This document shows positions 16,783 to 24,255 of a DNA stretch of 64,000 nt, piece by piece (the stretch's first letter is position 1; the number at the start of each line of letters is the position of its first letter). The stretch is taken from NCBI RefSeq assembly GCF_028713515.1, contig NZ_JAQTOD010000004.1:1-64000 (forward strand), read 5' to 3'. The notes under the pieces are model-generated. The model was not told the origin of the DNA. It saw only the letters and a list, made by a program, of their open reading frames with translations, and made no database searches. Made by a program: the position numbers and the translations under genes. Source of the stretch: Sulfurimonas sp. Its GTDB lineage: Bacteria > Campylobacterota > Campylobacteria > Campylobacterales > Sulfurimonadaceae.

Positions 16783-17001
16783 TCATAGTTCCAAATTTCG
16801 TATAAAATCACCGATGCACTCAATGGCATTTACATCTTTAAATGCAAATTCTCTCAAATAGGAGTGGCTTATTTTAAAGTTTTTAAATGCTTCTAAAATA
16901 TCCACTCCCTCTTGCGAACCAAGTATCTGCATATTGGTGATCTCTTTATTGCTGGGATCACACGTATAACCCTCCGTTGTAAAGAATAGAAAATTTCTCA
17001 T
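16783..17001 (-). CDS. Small unknown protein of the recombination module
   Basis: A 72-residue protein (MRNFLFFTTEGYTCDPSNK...) that I do not recognise. The start at 17001 sits at the stop of the Rad52-family gene (TGA at 17005-17003, then ATG), giving coupled translation; a longer frame from 17097 would run wholly inside that gene. The first residues are hydrophobic, but too short and without the pattern of a signal peptide. Small genes of this kind with an FTTEGxTxxP start often occur beside DUF2958 and DUF932 genes on mobile elements, which is an impression from memory. Confidence 0.6.
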   Translation of the reverse strand: MRNFLFFTTEGYTCDPSNKEITNMQILGSQEGVDILEAFKNFKISHSYLREFAFKDVNAIECIGDFIRNLEL

Positions 17002-17002
17002 C

Positions 17003-17677
17003 TCATGCCGCCTGTTGATCAAGCGGTTTATACCACTGCTTTCCGTTCCAGCGGAAACCGTATGCTTTGATACTATCTTTTTTAGCGTATATGTCATCGC
17101 CTATAACTATAAGAGAATTTCCCTGCTGTAATACGGAGAGCCCGAGATTGTATAGCGAGGTGTAATCTTGCGGAGAGCGGTCGTGTATCTTCTGCTGCGG
17201 TTGTTTTGATGGTAGTGAAGCTTGGGTGTTTTGCTGATGTGTTGTTGCTTGTCTGCCCTTGTCATATAGCGTATTTCCAAACTGTGCACCAAGTGTTCTA
17301 AAACATCTTTTTATACAATCAGTTACAGCTTCTTTAGCAGCATTTTCATATGCATCTGCCAATATTTTATTGATTCCAATACCAAATCCTATATCTTCAC
17401 GTTCTATTTGTTTGGTGTGTTGTAGATCATATACAGTGACCTTTACTATCGCCTTGTAGCAGATCACGATGTTCTGATTTTGATTAGTCTCTTGAGAGAC
17501 TTGTTCCAATTGGGATATGGTGTAGCTCCAATTGCCGTAGCCAAATATCCTGTTTGCTGTATCGATAATATCGAATCCTTCCAAATAAGAAAGTTCGATA
17601 TTGCCTTTGGTTCGTGTTTTGATACGGTTTGAATCTGGCTCGTAAGAAAGTACCTGTAACTGTTTTTCGTTAAACAT
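17003..17677 (-). CDS. Rad52/Rad22-family single-strand annealing protein
   Basis: The first 145 residues match the Rad52/22 annealing domain: SYLEGFDIIDTANRIFGYGNWSYTI, a strand pair ending in VTVYDL, then the conserved IGFGIG...LADAYENAAKEAVTDCIKRCFRTLG (about 100-133). Such proteins anneal complementary single strands and help recombination of phages and plasmids. The rest is a Gln-rich linker and a short C-terminal block (YAKKDSIKAYGFRWNGKQWYKP) probably used in DNA binding. A consensus AAGGAGG precedes the start at 17677. It is followed at once by the 72-residue gene. Confidence 0.85.
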   Translation of the reverse strand: MFNEKQLQVLSYEPDSNRIKTRTKGNIELSYLEGFDIIDTANRIFGYGNWSYTISQLEQVSQETNQNQNIVICYKAIVKVTVYDLQHTKQIEREDIGFGIGINKILADAYENAAKEAVTDCIKRCFRTLGAQFGNTLYDKGRQATTHQQNTQASLPSKQPQQKIHDRSPQDYTSLYNLGLSVLQQGNSLIVIGDDIYAKKDSIKAYGFRWNGKQWYKPLDQQAA

Positions 17678-17687
17678 AATAACCTCC

Positions 17688-18269
17688 TTATGCGGCTTGC
17701 TCTGCCAGACTCAATAGTTCGGCAGCTTGATTGTTTGTATGCATGCGTCTTGTATTGACCTTTATGCGGGCAGGCACTTCTTCTGCAACGACTCCGACCT
17801 CTATGTATTTATCTATCTCGTTCATACCCTCAAGAGTCAGCATCGCGTTTTTTACAGCATCTTCATCCACTATTACTGTGTAGTATCCAAGATCAATAAG
17901 TGCCTGAGCATCTAATATCTTGAAAGTCTCTTTGGATTTTATAGCTGATGGTGTGATCGTAATAGATGATATTGCCGTGCCGTCCAAACGTTCTATGCCG
18001 TATTCTGCTATAACGGATGCGATTGCTTGAAGAGAAAGTTCTTTTGCATTCACAAGTCTCTTTTTAAGAGCGGTGAGCTCTTTGATGTCTTCTGAGAGGT
18101 AGTCGATTTTGTTTTGAAGTTCTTGGATGCTTAGACCCAGATAATCAGCCTTGGCGTAATAAGGTTTGTCTGATTCTAAAACTTGTCGTACATAGTTTTT
18201 AAACCATTCTTCTTTGCCTTCTTTGAGATTTTCAATTTCTGTTTGAAGACGGTAGTTTGTTGTTTTCAT
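17688..18269 (-). CDS. Siphovirus Gp157-like protein
   Basis: This 193-residue protein has an N-terminal coiled coil (ELQNKIDYLSEDIKELTALKKRL, about 49-71) and then the small beta-rich end seen in Gp157-type phage proteins (SSITITPSAIKSKETFKI ... EVPARIKVNTRRM). Gp157 genes lie next to single-strand annealing proteins in phage recombination modules, as here. Its molecular function is unsettled. Clear AAGGAG at the start; 10 bases separate it from both the DUF932 gene and the Rad52-family gene, so all are in one operon. Confidence 0.65.
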   Translation of the reverse strand: MKTTNYRLQTEIENLKEGKEEWFKNYVRQVLESDKPYYAKADYLGLSIQELQNKIDYLSEDIKELTALKKRLVNAKELSLQAIASVIAEYGIERLDGTAISSITITPSAIKSKETFKILDAQALIDLGYYTVIVDEDAVKNAMLTLEGMNEIDKYIEVGVVAEEVPARIKVNTRRMHTNNQAAELLSLAEQAA

Positions 18270-18279
18270 TATTGACTCC

Positions 18280-19098
18280 TTATGCTGCCATCTGATATGA
18301 CGGCTCTTTTAGATTGGCGATCATTCGCGCCGTTTCATAAAGTTCTTTGTTTAGCTTGAGATTTGCATCGATCTGTGTGATAGGTTTGGAAGTAAAGTTT
18401 CTTCCCGTATAACGGTTGTGACCTCTTACTCCACCTTTAATCATCGCCTCTTGTATGCGATTGAATACAATCCATAAAGAGGAATCTTTATCTTCCTCTC
18501 TGTGTACATGTAAGAACTCCTGCGGATCAACGGCATGTGTCTCCTTGTCAAAGCGGATATCTACCGCAGCATTGGCTAAAGAGTACTGCTCTATAGGTGA
18601 GAGATGAATTGTTTTAAATTTCTCTATCTCTTTTTGTATATGTGGCATATAAGAAACAACTTCTTCAATAGCACTCTTTACTTTTTCAAGGTTGAATCCA
18701 GAGTGGATGATAGAGTGGTGTGAGAATGTTTGTGAGGGCACTACAAGCATGTTTGAACAAACAATGCGAAAATAGGCGAGATCGACGATAAATGAAGATG
18801 TACGGTTGTGTGAGTTTGTGAGAACGATATCTGCGTACTCTTCGTTTGCGTCCGGTCTTAACAGATTGTCGATACTTCGAAACTGGATAATGTGTTTTTG
18901 GTAACCTTGATTGTCGCTGTTACGTACTTTGCTTTCACTTGCCATAATAGGGTAGTATCCGGCATCTCTAAATGTATCCAACACGGAATATGTCGGTACA
19001 AAAGCATATCTCTCAGAGACGCCATCAATAGGAGTCTCTGAAAAGATTGAAGGTGCAGCAGCTCTTAGCTGCTCATTGGTTAACGGTATGTTTGACAT
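18280..19098 (-). CDS. DUF932 family protein
   Basis: The 272-residue protein follows DUF932: ERYAFVPTYSVLDTFRDAGYYPI, then YQKHIIQFRSID, then IVLTNSHNRTSSFIVDLAYFRIVCSNMLVV and a C-terminal GGVRGHNRYTGRNFTSKPITQIDANLKLNKELYE. DUF932 proteins are common on plasmids and phages, near recombination genes; their function is not defined. The start at 19098 lies 3 bases beyond the stop of the preceding microprotein gene. Confidence 0.85.
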   Translation of the reverse strand: MSNIPLTNEQLRAAAPSIFSETPIDGVSERYAFVPTYSVLDTFRDAGYYPIMASESKVRNSDNQGYQKHIIQFRSIDNLLRPDANEEYADIVLTNSHNRTSSFIVDLAYFRIVCSNMLVVPSQTFSHHSIIHSGFNLEKVKSAIEEVVSYMPHIQKEIEKFKTIHLSPIEQYSLANAAVDIRFDKETHAVDPQEFLHVHREEDKDSSLWIVFNRIQEAMIKGGVRGHNRYTGRNFTSKPITQIDANLKLNKELYETARMIANLKEPSYQMAA

Positions 19099-19101
19099 GG
19101 T

Positions 19102-19233
19102 TCATTTCTCTTGTTTGTATAGTTCATCTTCAAGAGGAAATCTCTTCTTCTTTTTCTTTTTGGAAGACTCGTATGTACTGACTACTGCTGTAGCAACTAA
19201 AATAGCGATTGTTAGACATTGGGATAGTGGCAT
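19102..19233 (-). CDS. 43-residue membrane-anchored lysine-run microprotein
   Basis: The minus strand gives ATG 19233 with AAAAAAGGAG 6 bases upstream and 43 codons: MPLSQCLTIAILVATAVVSTY, then SSKKKKKKRF, then an acidic tail. A single hydrophobic stretch (about 5-20) is followed by six lysines, so the tail would stay in the cytoplasm. Its stop is 3 bases from the DUF932 start, which supports it being a real first gene of the operon. Function unknown. Confidence 0.6.
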   Translation of the reverse strand: MPLSQCLTIAILVATAVVSTYESSKKKKKKRFPLEDELYKQEK

Positions 19234-19388
19234 ATATGCTCCTTTTTTGTTAGATTGATGGTTCTTGTGGAATCGTCATTTGAATAATATGTGATTGAAA
19301 AAAGTTTGAAATTAAAAGATAGTGTAAATTTTTTTTAATGCTTCTAATCATTTGAGAAAAAATTTCCAAACTAGATTAGGGGTACAAA

Positions 19389-19607
19389 ATGGAGAAAAGT
19401 ACTACAAATTTCAGAGAGTTATTGCCGCGACAGGTATTATTTAATTTAAAGGATGTTCAACAACTTGGTATATTAAAAATAGATATGGCAAAAAAATTGA
19501 TTTATAAAGGTGAATTAGAGGTAGTTAAAATAGGTAATAAGTTACATTTGAGTTATTCTGAATTATTAAGATATCTGGAGAAAAATACAATTCCTACAAT
19601 AAATTAA
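19389..19607 (+). CDS. AlpA/excisionase-like small DNA-binding protein
   Basis: A 72-residue protein with LFNLKDVQQLGILKIDMAKKLIYKGELEVVKIGNKLHLSYSELLRYLEK, the MerR-like winged helix pattern of excisionase/AlpA proteins (helix LKDVQQL, wing KIGNKLH). These bend DNA at attachment sites or switch integrase expression. It is divergent from the DUF932 operon across about 155 bases and is followed by a terminator. It is the only intact candidate regulator seen in the island, so it might control both directions. Confidence 0.6.
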   Translation: MEKSTTNFRELLPRQVLFNLKDVQQLGILKIDMAKKLIYKGELEVVKIGNKLHLSYSELLRYLEKNTIPTIN

Positions 19608-19688
19608 AATCTCACACATGGCTTGCGGAGGTCTGTAATAGCGGCACCTTGCTGTACAGGAAATTAAAATCTCACACATGGCTTGCGG
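19601..19688 (+). repeat. Pair of exact 28-bp direct repeats, 60-base period
   Basis: AAATTAAAATCTCACACATG + GCTTGCGG occurs at 19601-19628 and again at 19661-19688, with a unique 32-base spacer (rich in GC relative to its surroundings). The first copy covers the stop codon of the AlpA-like gene; the second forms the left arm of a hairpin. It looks like a short tandem duplication of the gene end, or a slipped terminator copy. Confidence 0.85.
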
Positions 19689-19716
19689 CTATGTGTGAGA
19701 TTAATATCTTTTTTTT
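19668..19716 (+). terminator. Rho-independent terminator after the AlpA-like gene
   Basis: AATCTCACACAT (19668-19679) pairs exactly with ATGTGTGAGATT (19691-19702) across an 11-base loop, and a T-run follows (19709-19716). It would stop transcription of the AlpA-like gene and may also face the remnant reading the other way. Confidence 0.7.
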
Positions 19717-19913
19717 AATTTTTCAATTTTTTCTGTTGGCAAGCCTGTAACTTTAGCTAATGTTTGATTATCTAGCTTTTTAATTCTTAAAGCTAAAAGT
19801 TTTTTTGCTATTTCTTCTCTAATTCTCATCTCCGATTGACAAATACCTACTATTTCTCTATCTTTCAAAAAATAAATAATGATATTAAGATACTCTAATA
19901 TTACATTTACATC
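19701..19913 (-). pseudogene. C-terminal remnant of an Rpn-family nuclease (transposase_31 type)
   Basis: The minus-strand frame ending at 19701 reads IAKKLLALRIKKLDNQTLAKVTGLPTEKIEKLKKRY with a strand-like EYLNIIIYFLKDRE upstream. This is the usual end of PD-(D/E)xK family transposase/Rpn (recombination-promoting nuclease) proteins, in which an AK-x2-L helix is followed by a short HTH (IAKxTGLSxEEIxxL). The nuclease domain is absent and the frame closes upstream (stop before 19913). A 42-residue product could start at 19829 but is more likely decay. Confidence 0.5.
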
Positions 19914-20315
19914 TTAAAGCAATTGCGTCTTTGCGCATGAAAACTGTTTTTAGCTGACATAAATCTATAGCACTTTTTATAGTATGAATACTTTATGTTT
20001 GCTATAAATGTAATCTGATTTATTCCATTATTGAGATTATATGAACTTGTTTTATACTTTATAAGCAGAAGATGATATTCTTGGTTTAAAGGTGAATAAG
20101 GCTTAAAGCAGTATGTCAATATGTAGTAAAAATATCAGAAAATTTTAAAATTATTACAATAAGTTGGAGTAAAATTTTGTCTTGATCTACTATATTAAGG
20201 TACTTATAATTGAGTGTATTCCAAAGAAAATATCTATCTAGCAATACTTGATAAATTATTTCAGGAATGCTATAAAATCAATAATTATTTAGTTTACTAA
20301 TTTTATAAAAATATT

Positions 20316-20445
20316 AGAATATTAGAAACAATATTCTTGTATTTGAGTATTTGCCTATATTTCATCTGTAAAAATTTAATTTAAAATAAGATAAAATTAG
20401 AATAATAGATATGAAAAATATCAATAATATTGTTTCTAATATTCT
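20316..20445. repeat. 20-bp perfect inverted repeat, 90 bases apart
   Basis: AGAATATTAGAAACAATATT at 20316-20335 is exactly complementary to 20426-20445. The arms are very rich in A+T, and the intervening 90 bases hold no gene. A short AATAG tandem (about 20475-20492) lies just beyond. Such a pair could be an origin, an element end or a recombinase site. It is just downstream of the helicase-like gene. Confidence 0.7.
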
Positions 20446-20499
20446 ATTTTATTGTTAGAAATTTAGTCTAAATATAGAATAGAATAGAATAGGTAGTTG

Positions 20500-22041
20500 T
20501 TATAGAAAAATATGAAAATATTTTTTTCCTGCAGAGAGCGATTTGGCATTTTCAACTTTAAAAAAATCATTATCAATTTTTCTCAACATATTCATAAAAG
20601 TTCTAGATGACTCAATAACACTATCTGGATTAAGTATTTTGAAGTAATTTAGAAGGTTTGCTTGCTTTATTAATTTTTTTTCGAAATCTTGTTCTAGTTC
20701 TGCATATAGTTTATTATTTTTCAATTGAATTTGTTTAAAGTACTCTTTGTCAATATTTTTAACTGCATTAATAAATATCTTTAACTTGTCATCCAAAGAA
20801 ACTGTCATCATATTACGATTATCATTTTCGAATGGAGTTTGATTATTAAGAGTACTTGAATAAAATCTTAATACTTTAACAAAGTTTTCTAGGTCTTTTT
20901 TTATATTATTCTCTAAATCTATCTTTGTTATTTTGGTTTTATCTTGTCTATTGCACCATACAGGAATATACATTTGGTCAAGTTTTGTGGCTATATGAAA
21001 AACAGTATAGTTTTCATCGTTCTCAAGATACAGTAATTCAGGCTCTTCTATAGTGATTAATGTTTGAGCATATTTTTGTTGACTTGAAAGTAGGCTCTGC
21101 AAATATTGCTTAGTTACTTTATTTTCAATAGCTGATTTTGATATATTATTTAAATTATAAAATAGCTTCTCTTTTACGATATTAAGTACATTGTTAGATG
21201 TTAATATTTTATCAGTTATTTCGAGGCAATTTTCTTCACCAAAAAGAGGAACAATAATATTATGAAACAATATTTCTAGCCCTGAATCCTTACTGCCATA
21301 TAACACTAAAGTAGTATTTGATTTATTTTCAAGATTCTTAAAAAAGGAGGCTATCCAATTTAAAATATAGCTGAATTTATTATAACTATATCCAGACAGA
21401 TGATATAAATATTGTAGTATTATAGATTTTTGAGGTTCATTTTGTTGAAAATCTATTGCTGTGCGTATGTACTCTTCTTCAGTTTTTTCAGGCTCCCATG
21501 ATTCAGTTCGCGTGGTCTCTGGTACTTGTGTTGACATTGTTAGGTAATGCGATGGCTTAAAGGTGTTGCGATAATATAGCCCATCTTTTTTATTTATATA
21601 AAATTCGTAATTTTCGTGAGGATTGTATTCTTCAGACTCTGCAAGCAAGAGTTGACTTACAGAGATAACCAAATTATTATTTTTGTGGAGTTCCTCTCGT
21701 TCATCGGCTAGTATTTGTTTTTTTGTAATTTTTTGTGTAAGAGTAAAATTACAGTTTAAGAAATTACTAAAAAGAATATTTATTTTAGGTAAAGTTGCAG
21801 TATGAACTTTTCCTTTTGGAGAAAACCTATAGCATATATCACCGTTGGATGTAAGCCAAAGAGCACCTCCACGTAAATTTATAATGTTAATCTCATTTGA
21901 TATGGCTAAATAAAAAGCTTCACCATAAATTTCTTTAACCCAGTTATTCTGAACATAAAGTTTATTGTTATTGAGTTTATTGTCATAAGTAAAACTAGAA
22001 TATACATCTTTTACATTAACTCTATTAAACCATAATGCCAT
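20500..22041 (-). CDS. D5/SF3 helicase-like protein with degenerate Walker A
   Basis: The 513-residue protein resembles the primase/helicase (DUF5906, SF3) replication proteins of phages and satellites: a helical stretch SIILQYLYHLSGYSYNKFSYILNWIASFFKN, then TTLVLYGSKDSGLEILFHNIIVPLFGEENC (about 244-273), then NLNNISKS and QTLITIEEPELLYLENDENYTVFHI. In the family the loop should be GxxGxGKN/S; here it is GSKDSGLE (249-256), with no lysine or serine/threonine, so ATP binding is doubtful. The N-terminal half has no obvious primase active site. It may be a relic of an island replication protein or a structural/inhibitory version. Confidence 0.55.
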   Translation of the reverse strand: MALWFNRVNVKDVYSSFTYDNKLNNNKLYVQNNWVKEIYGEAFYLAISNEINIINLRGGALWLTSNGDICYRFSPKGKVHTATLPKINILFSNFLNCNFTLTQKITKKQILADEREELHKNNNLVISVSQLLLAESEEYNPHENYEFYINKKDGLYYRNTFKPSHYLTMSTQVPETTRTESWEPEKTEEEYIRTAIDFQQNEPQKSIILQYLYHLSGYSYNKFSYILNWIASFFKNLENKSNTTLVLYGSKDSGLEILFHNIIVPLFGEENCLEITDKILTSNNVLNIVKEKLFYNLNNISKSAIENKVTKQYLQSLLSSQQKYAQTLITIEEPELLYLENDENYTVFHIATKLDQMYIPVWCNRQDKTKITKIDLENNIKKDLENFVKVLRFYSSTLNNQTPFENDNRNMMTVSLDDKLKIFINAVKNIDKEYFKQIQLKNNKLYAELEQDFEKKLIKQANLLNYFKILNPDSVIESSRTFMNMLRKIDNDFFKVENAKSLSAGKKYFHIFL

Positions 22042-22161
22042 TTATTACCTTTAATTTCAGTGCTCTAATTCGTTTTAAATAATGCAAAGCACATTGTACT
22101 AACACTGAATTAGATAAAAATTGTAACATAATAAGCAGCTTTGGCTTGTTTAAGTTATTGT

Positions 22162-23364
22162 TCATAATTTTTTGACAGCACTCATAATATAATCAAGATG
22201 ATTGCTATACCAGTCCATCATCTCGGTACGTTCTTTTAAATACAAAGCTCTGTTATAGGCTTGAGAGACTTTTGAGCCTACCGTATGGGCAAGTTGTGTT
22301 TCGATTACATCATGAGTGTATCTACCGTGTTCATGAGCGATAGTAGAAAATATACCTCGAAATGAGTGAGCCACTATCTCATCTTTTGTGTAACCGATTC
22401 TTCTTAAAGCAGCAACCATAGCCGCATCCGAAAGAGGTGTGTTTTGACCTCTTGGTGATGGAAATAAGAACTTACTACCAGTGCTATTCTCTTTAGCTTC
22501 TTTGATAATTTCAATAGACTGTTTGCTCATGGGTACAATTAGCTCTTTATTTGTTTTCATCTTTGCAGCAGGGATAATCCACTGTTTGGCTTTTAAATTG
22601 ATTTCATCCCATTCTGCATAGCGCATATTGATGGGTCTTACAAATGTATGGGCTATGAGTTTCAGAGCTAATTTTGTACTAATATGACCTGGATATTGCT
22701 CTATCAAGTTCAGTAATATACCTAACTCCTTATCACCTGTAATAATAGGGTAGTTATTTGTTTTGGATGAACCAACAACGTCTTTCAGCGATACGGATTT
22801 ACAAGGATTTAGTTCTACTTCATCAGGGTAGTTAGCAATTGCGACATCATAAACTCTTGAGATGCTGCTAAAAGTCTTTTTTGCTGACTCTTTCGCACCT
22901 CTGTTGGACATATTGTTTAAAATTCTGATGATATCTTTAGGTTTTATATCATTTATTAGCATATCACCGATCTCAGGATAAACATCTTTCTTCCAGCCTT
23001 TGAGACTTCTTACTAAATGAGTTTCGCTTACGTTATTGGCAACTTTATCCATGTAGTATTCCGACCACTCTTTAAATGTTTTAGCGGAAACTTCAGTTTG
23101 AATAGTTTCTTCAACTACAATAAATGGATCTATCCCGTCTGCAATAGCTGTTCTGGCAGCATCTCGTTTTTCTCTTGCTCTTGCTAATGATACGTCTGGA
23201 TAAACTCCAAAGCTTTTACGCATAGGCTTATTGTTAAAGCGGTAACGGAATCTCCACCTTTTAGATCCTTGTGGAGTAATTTCCAAACTAAGTCCTGCAC
23301 CATCATTAACTGTGTACAACTTGTCTTTTGGTTTTAAAGTTTTAACTTGCGTAGCTGTTAGCAT
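22162..23364 (-). CDS. Tyrosine recombinase/integrase of the island
   Basis: The 400-residue protein has the DUF4102 arm-binding N-terminus typical of P4-type integrases (PKDKLYTVNDGAGLSLEITPQGSKRWRFRYRF), a core-binding domain, and a catalytic domain with the first Arg in FVRPINMRYAEW (about 228), the HxxR box HSFRGIFSTIAHE (about 339-351), the next His in LAHTVGSKVSQAY, and the nucleophile Tyr in the same segment (AYNRALY). All key residues appear to be present. It ends the island and lies 184 bases from ssrA, the likely target. It would catalyse integration and excision. Confidence 0.93.
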   Translation of the reverse strand: MLTATQVKTLKPKDKLYTVNDGAGLSLEITPQGSKRWRFRYRFNNKPMRKSFGVYPDVSLARAREKRDAARTAIADGIDPFIVVEETIQTEVSAKTFKEWSEYYMDKVANNVSETHLVRSLKGWKKDVYPEIGDMLINDIKPKDIIRILNNMSNRGAKESAKKTFSSISRVYDVAIANYPDEVELNPCKSVSLKDVVGSSKTNNYPIITGDKELGILLNLIEQYPGHISTKLALKLIAHTFVRPINMRYAEWDEINLKAKQWIIPAAKMKTNKELIVPMSKQSIEIIKEAKENSTGSKFLFPSPRGQNTPLSDAAMVAALRRIGYTKDEIVAHSFRGIFSTIAHEHGRYTHDVIETQLAHTVGSKVSQAYNRALYLKERTEMMDWYSNHLDYIMSAVKKL

Positions 23365-23548
23365 GTGTACAACCTAGAGAAAATTTAATGTACAACATAA
23401 AAGTTGTACATATAATTGTACAATAAATTATAGATATCTGTAGTTTTTTGTATGTATTTGTATGTAGTTTTTTAGACTTTAAAGTCTTTAAAAGTTCGTA
23501 TTTTTGGCATTTTAAGTGGATTTTTCATGGGATAAGAAAAAGTTGTGT

Positions 23549-23580
23549 TGGTGGAGCTGTGGAGAATCGAACTCCAGTCC
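23549..23580 (-). other. Presumed att site in the 3' end of ssrA
   Basis: The T-arm and acceptor end of tmRNA are the border between core sequence and the island with its integrase 184 bases away. P4-type integrases often use tRNA or tmRNA ends and restore the gene. The island-distal copy is not in the window, so the core cannot be defined here. Confidence 0.5.
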
Positions 23581-23924
23581 GAAACCACGCTACTCCTAAT
23601 GTCTACATGTTTAGAAAAATTGTTTGAATTTAATCTTGCTTCACACAACTTGCAAAGTTACGCAAGACGATCCTTTGGGATTCATTTTATGCACAAGGCA
23701 GACATAAAATATATCTACATAAGGGTTATACTTCGAGCCCTATCTATCTAGCGTCAATAGGTGAAGCAGCCCGCCTCTTACGAGGGGATAAAACTTAAGC
23801 TACTGCTAAAGCTGGGCGATAATTTGTATTGTTTGCGTTTAAGCAATTTGAGCCGCGTAACGGAAGTGCTCAGTCCGACATGCAATTAAAAGCTACTTGA
23901 TCCCGTCGAAACCAGGTCAGCCCC
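23549..23924 (-). ncRNA. ssrA: tmRNA (ssrA), with tag peptide ANNTNYRPALAVA
   Basis: The RNA starts GGGGCTGACCTGGTTTCGAC at 23924 and ends with a tRNA-like T-arm, TTCGATT and GCTCC-A-CCA at 23549. The tag frame (GCA at 23836 to TAA at 23795) encodes 13 residues, ending LAVA instead of the usual LAA-type end; Campylobacterota tags also vary here. It rescues ribosomes stalled on broken mRNAs and marks the product for proteolysis. A TATAAT lies 10 bases upstream (23939-23934). The 3' half is the presumed integration target of the neighbouring island, which begins right after the CCA. Confidence 0.97.
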
Positions 23925-23933
23925 ATAAGCGCA

Positions 23934-23939
23934 ATTATA
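23934..23939 (-). promoter_or_regulatory. -10 box of ssrA
   Basis: TATAAT on the minus strand, followed 9 bases later by the GGGGCTGAC start of tmRNA. The same TATAATTGCGC string is present ahead of the tRNA-Phe genes, as expected for stable RNA promoters. Confidence 0.65.
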
Positions 23940-24036
23940 TCAGAAATGATTAACGAAATAGAGGTGTTGTAAATCTAAATTTATATATTGTATGTGATTG
24001 TGTTGCTAAATGGAGGTTAAAAGTTATGTTTTAAGG

Positions 24037-24112
24037 TGGTGGCCAATCTCGGAATTGAACCAAGGACACAATGATTTTCAGTCATTTGCTCTACCAACTG
24101 AGCTAATTGGCC
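24037..24112 (-). tRNA. tRNA-Phe(GAA), copy 1
   Basis: The minus strand folds as a 76-nt tRNA: acceptor GGCCAAT/ATTGGCC, D-arm GCTC..GAGC, anticodon stem ATGA-CTGAAAA-TCAT (anticodon GAA), T-loop TTCAATT, A73, encoded CCA. The second copy is 27 bases upstream on the same strand and differs in acceptor pairs only. Confidence 0.95.
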
Positions 24113-24139
24113 ATAATAAAAAGTAGATGAGTTCAAAAG

Positions 24140-24215
24140 TGGTGGCCTGTCTCGGAATTGAACCAAGGACACAATGATTTTCAGTCATTTGCTCTACCAA
24201 CTGAGCTAACAGGCC
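24140..24215 (-). tRNA. tRNA-Phe(GAA), copy 2
   Basis: The minus strand carries a 76-nt tRNA whose anticodon, D-arm and T-arm equal those of copy 1. The acceptor stem is GGCCTGT/ACAGGCC, so two changes on the 5' side are matched by changes on the 3' side and pairing is kept. It is the promoter-proximal copy. Confidence 0.95.
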
Positions 24216-24231
24216 ATCTTTTAAGAGCGCA

Positions 24232-24237
24232 ATTATA
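24232..24237 (-). promoter_or_regulatory. -10 box of the tRNA-Phe pair
   Basis: TATAAT on the minus strand 16 bases before the first tRNA-Phe, in the same TATAATTGCGC context as the ssrA promoter. It is the only candidate ahead of both tRNAs. Confidence 0.6.
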
Positions 24238-24255
24238 CAGCTAGAGCACTGAAAG

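Noticed and set aside
19601-19702. Possible CRISPR repeats
   Set aside because: Only two repeats with one spacer, the second being part of a terminator, and no cas gene in the window.
19907-20119. Minus-strand open frame of 70 codons
   Set aside because: No ribosome binding site, no family-like pattern, low-complexity Tyr/Asn/Lys composition; it lies in AT-rich decayed sequence beside the Rpn remnant.
23545-23751. Open frame of 68 codons on the plus strand
   Set aside because: It is antisense to the tmRNA gene, which is unmistakable.
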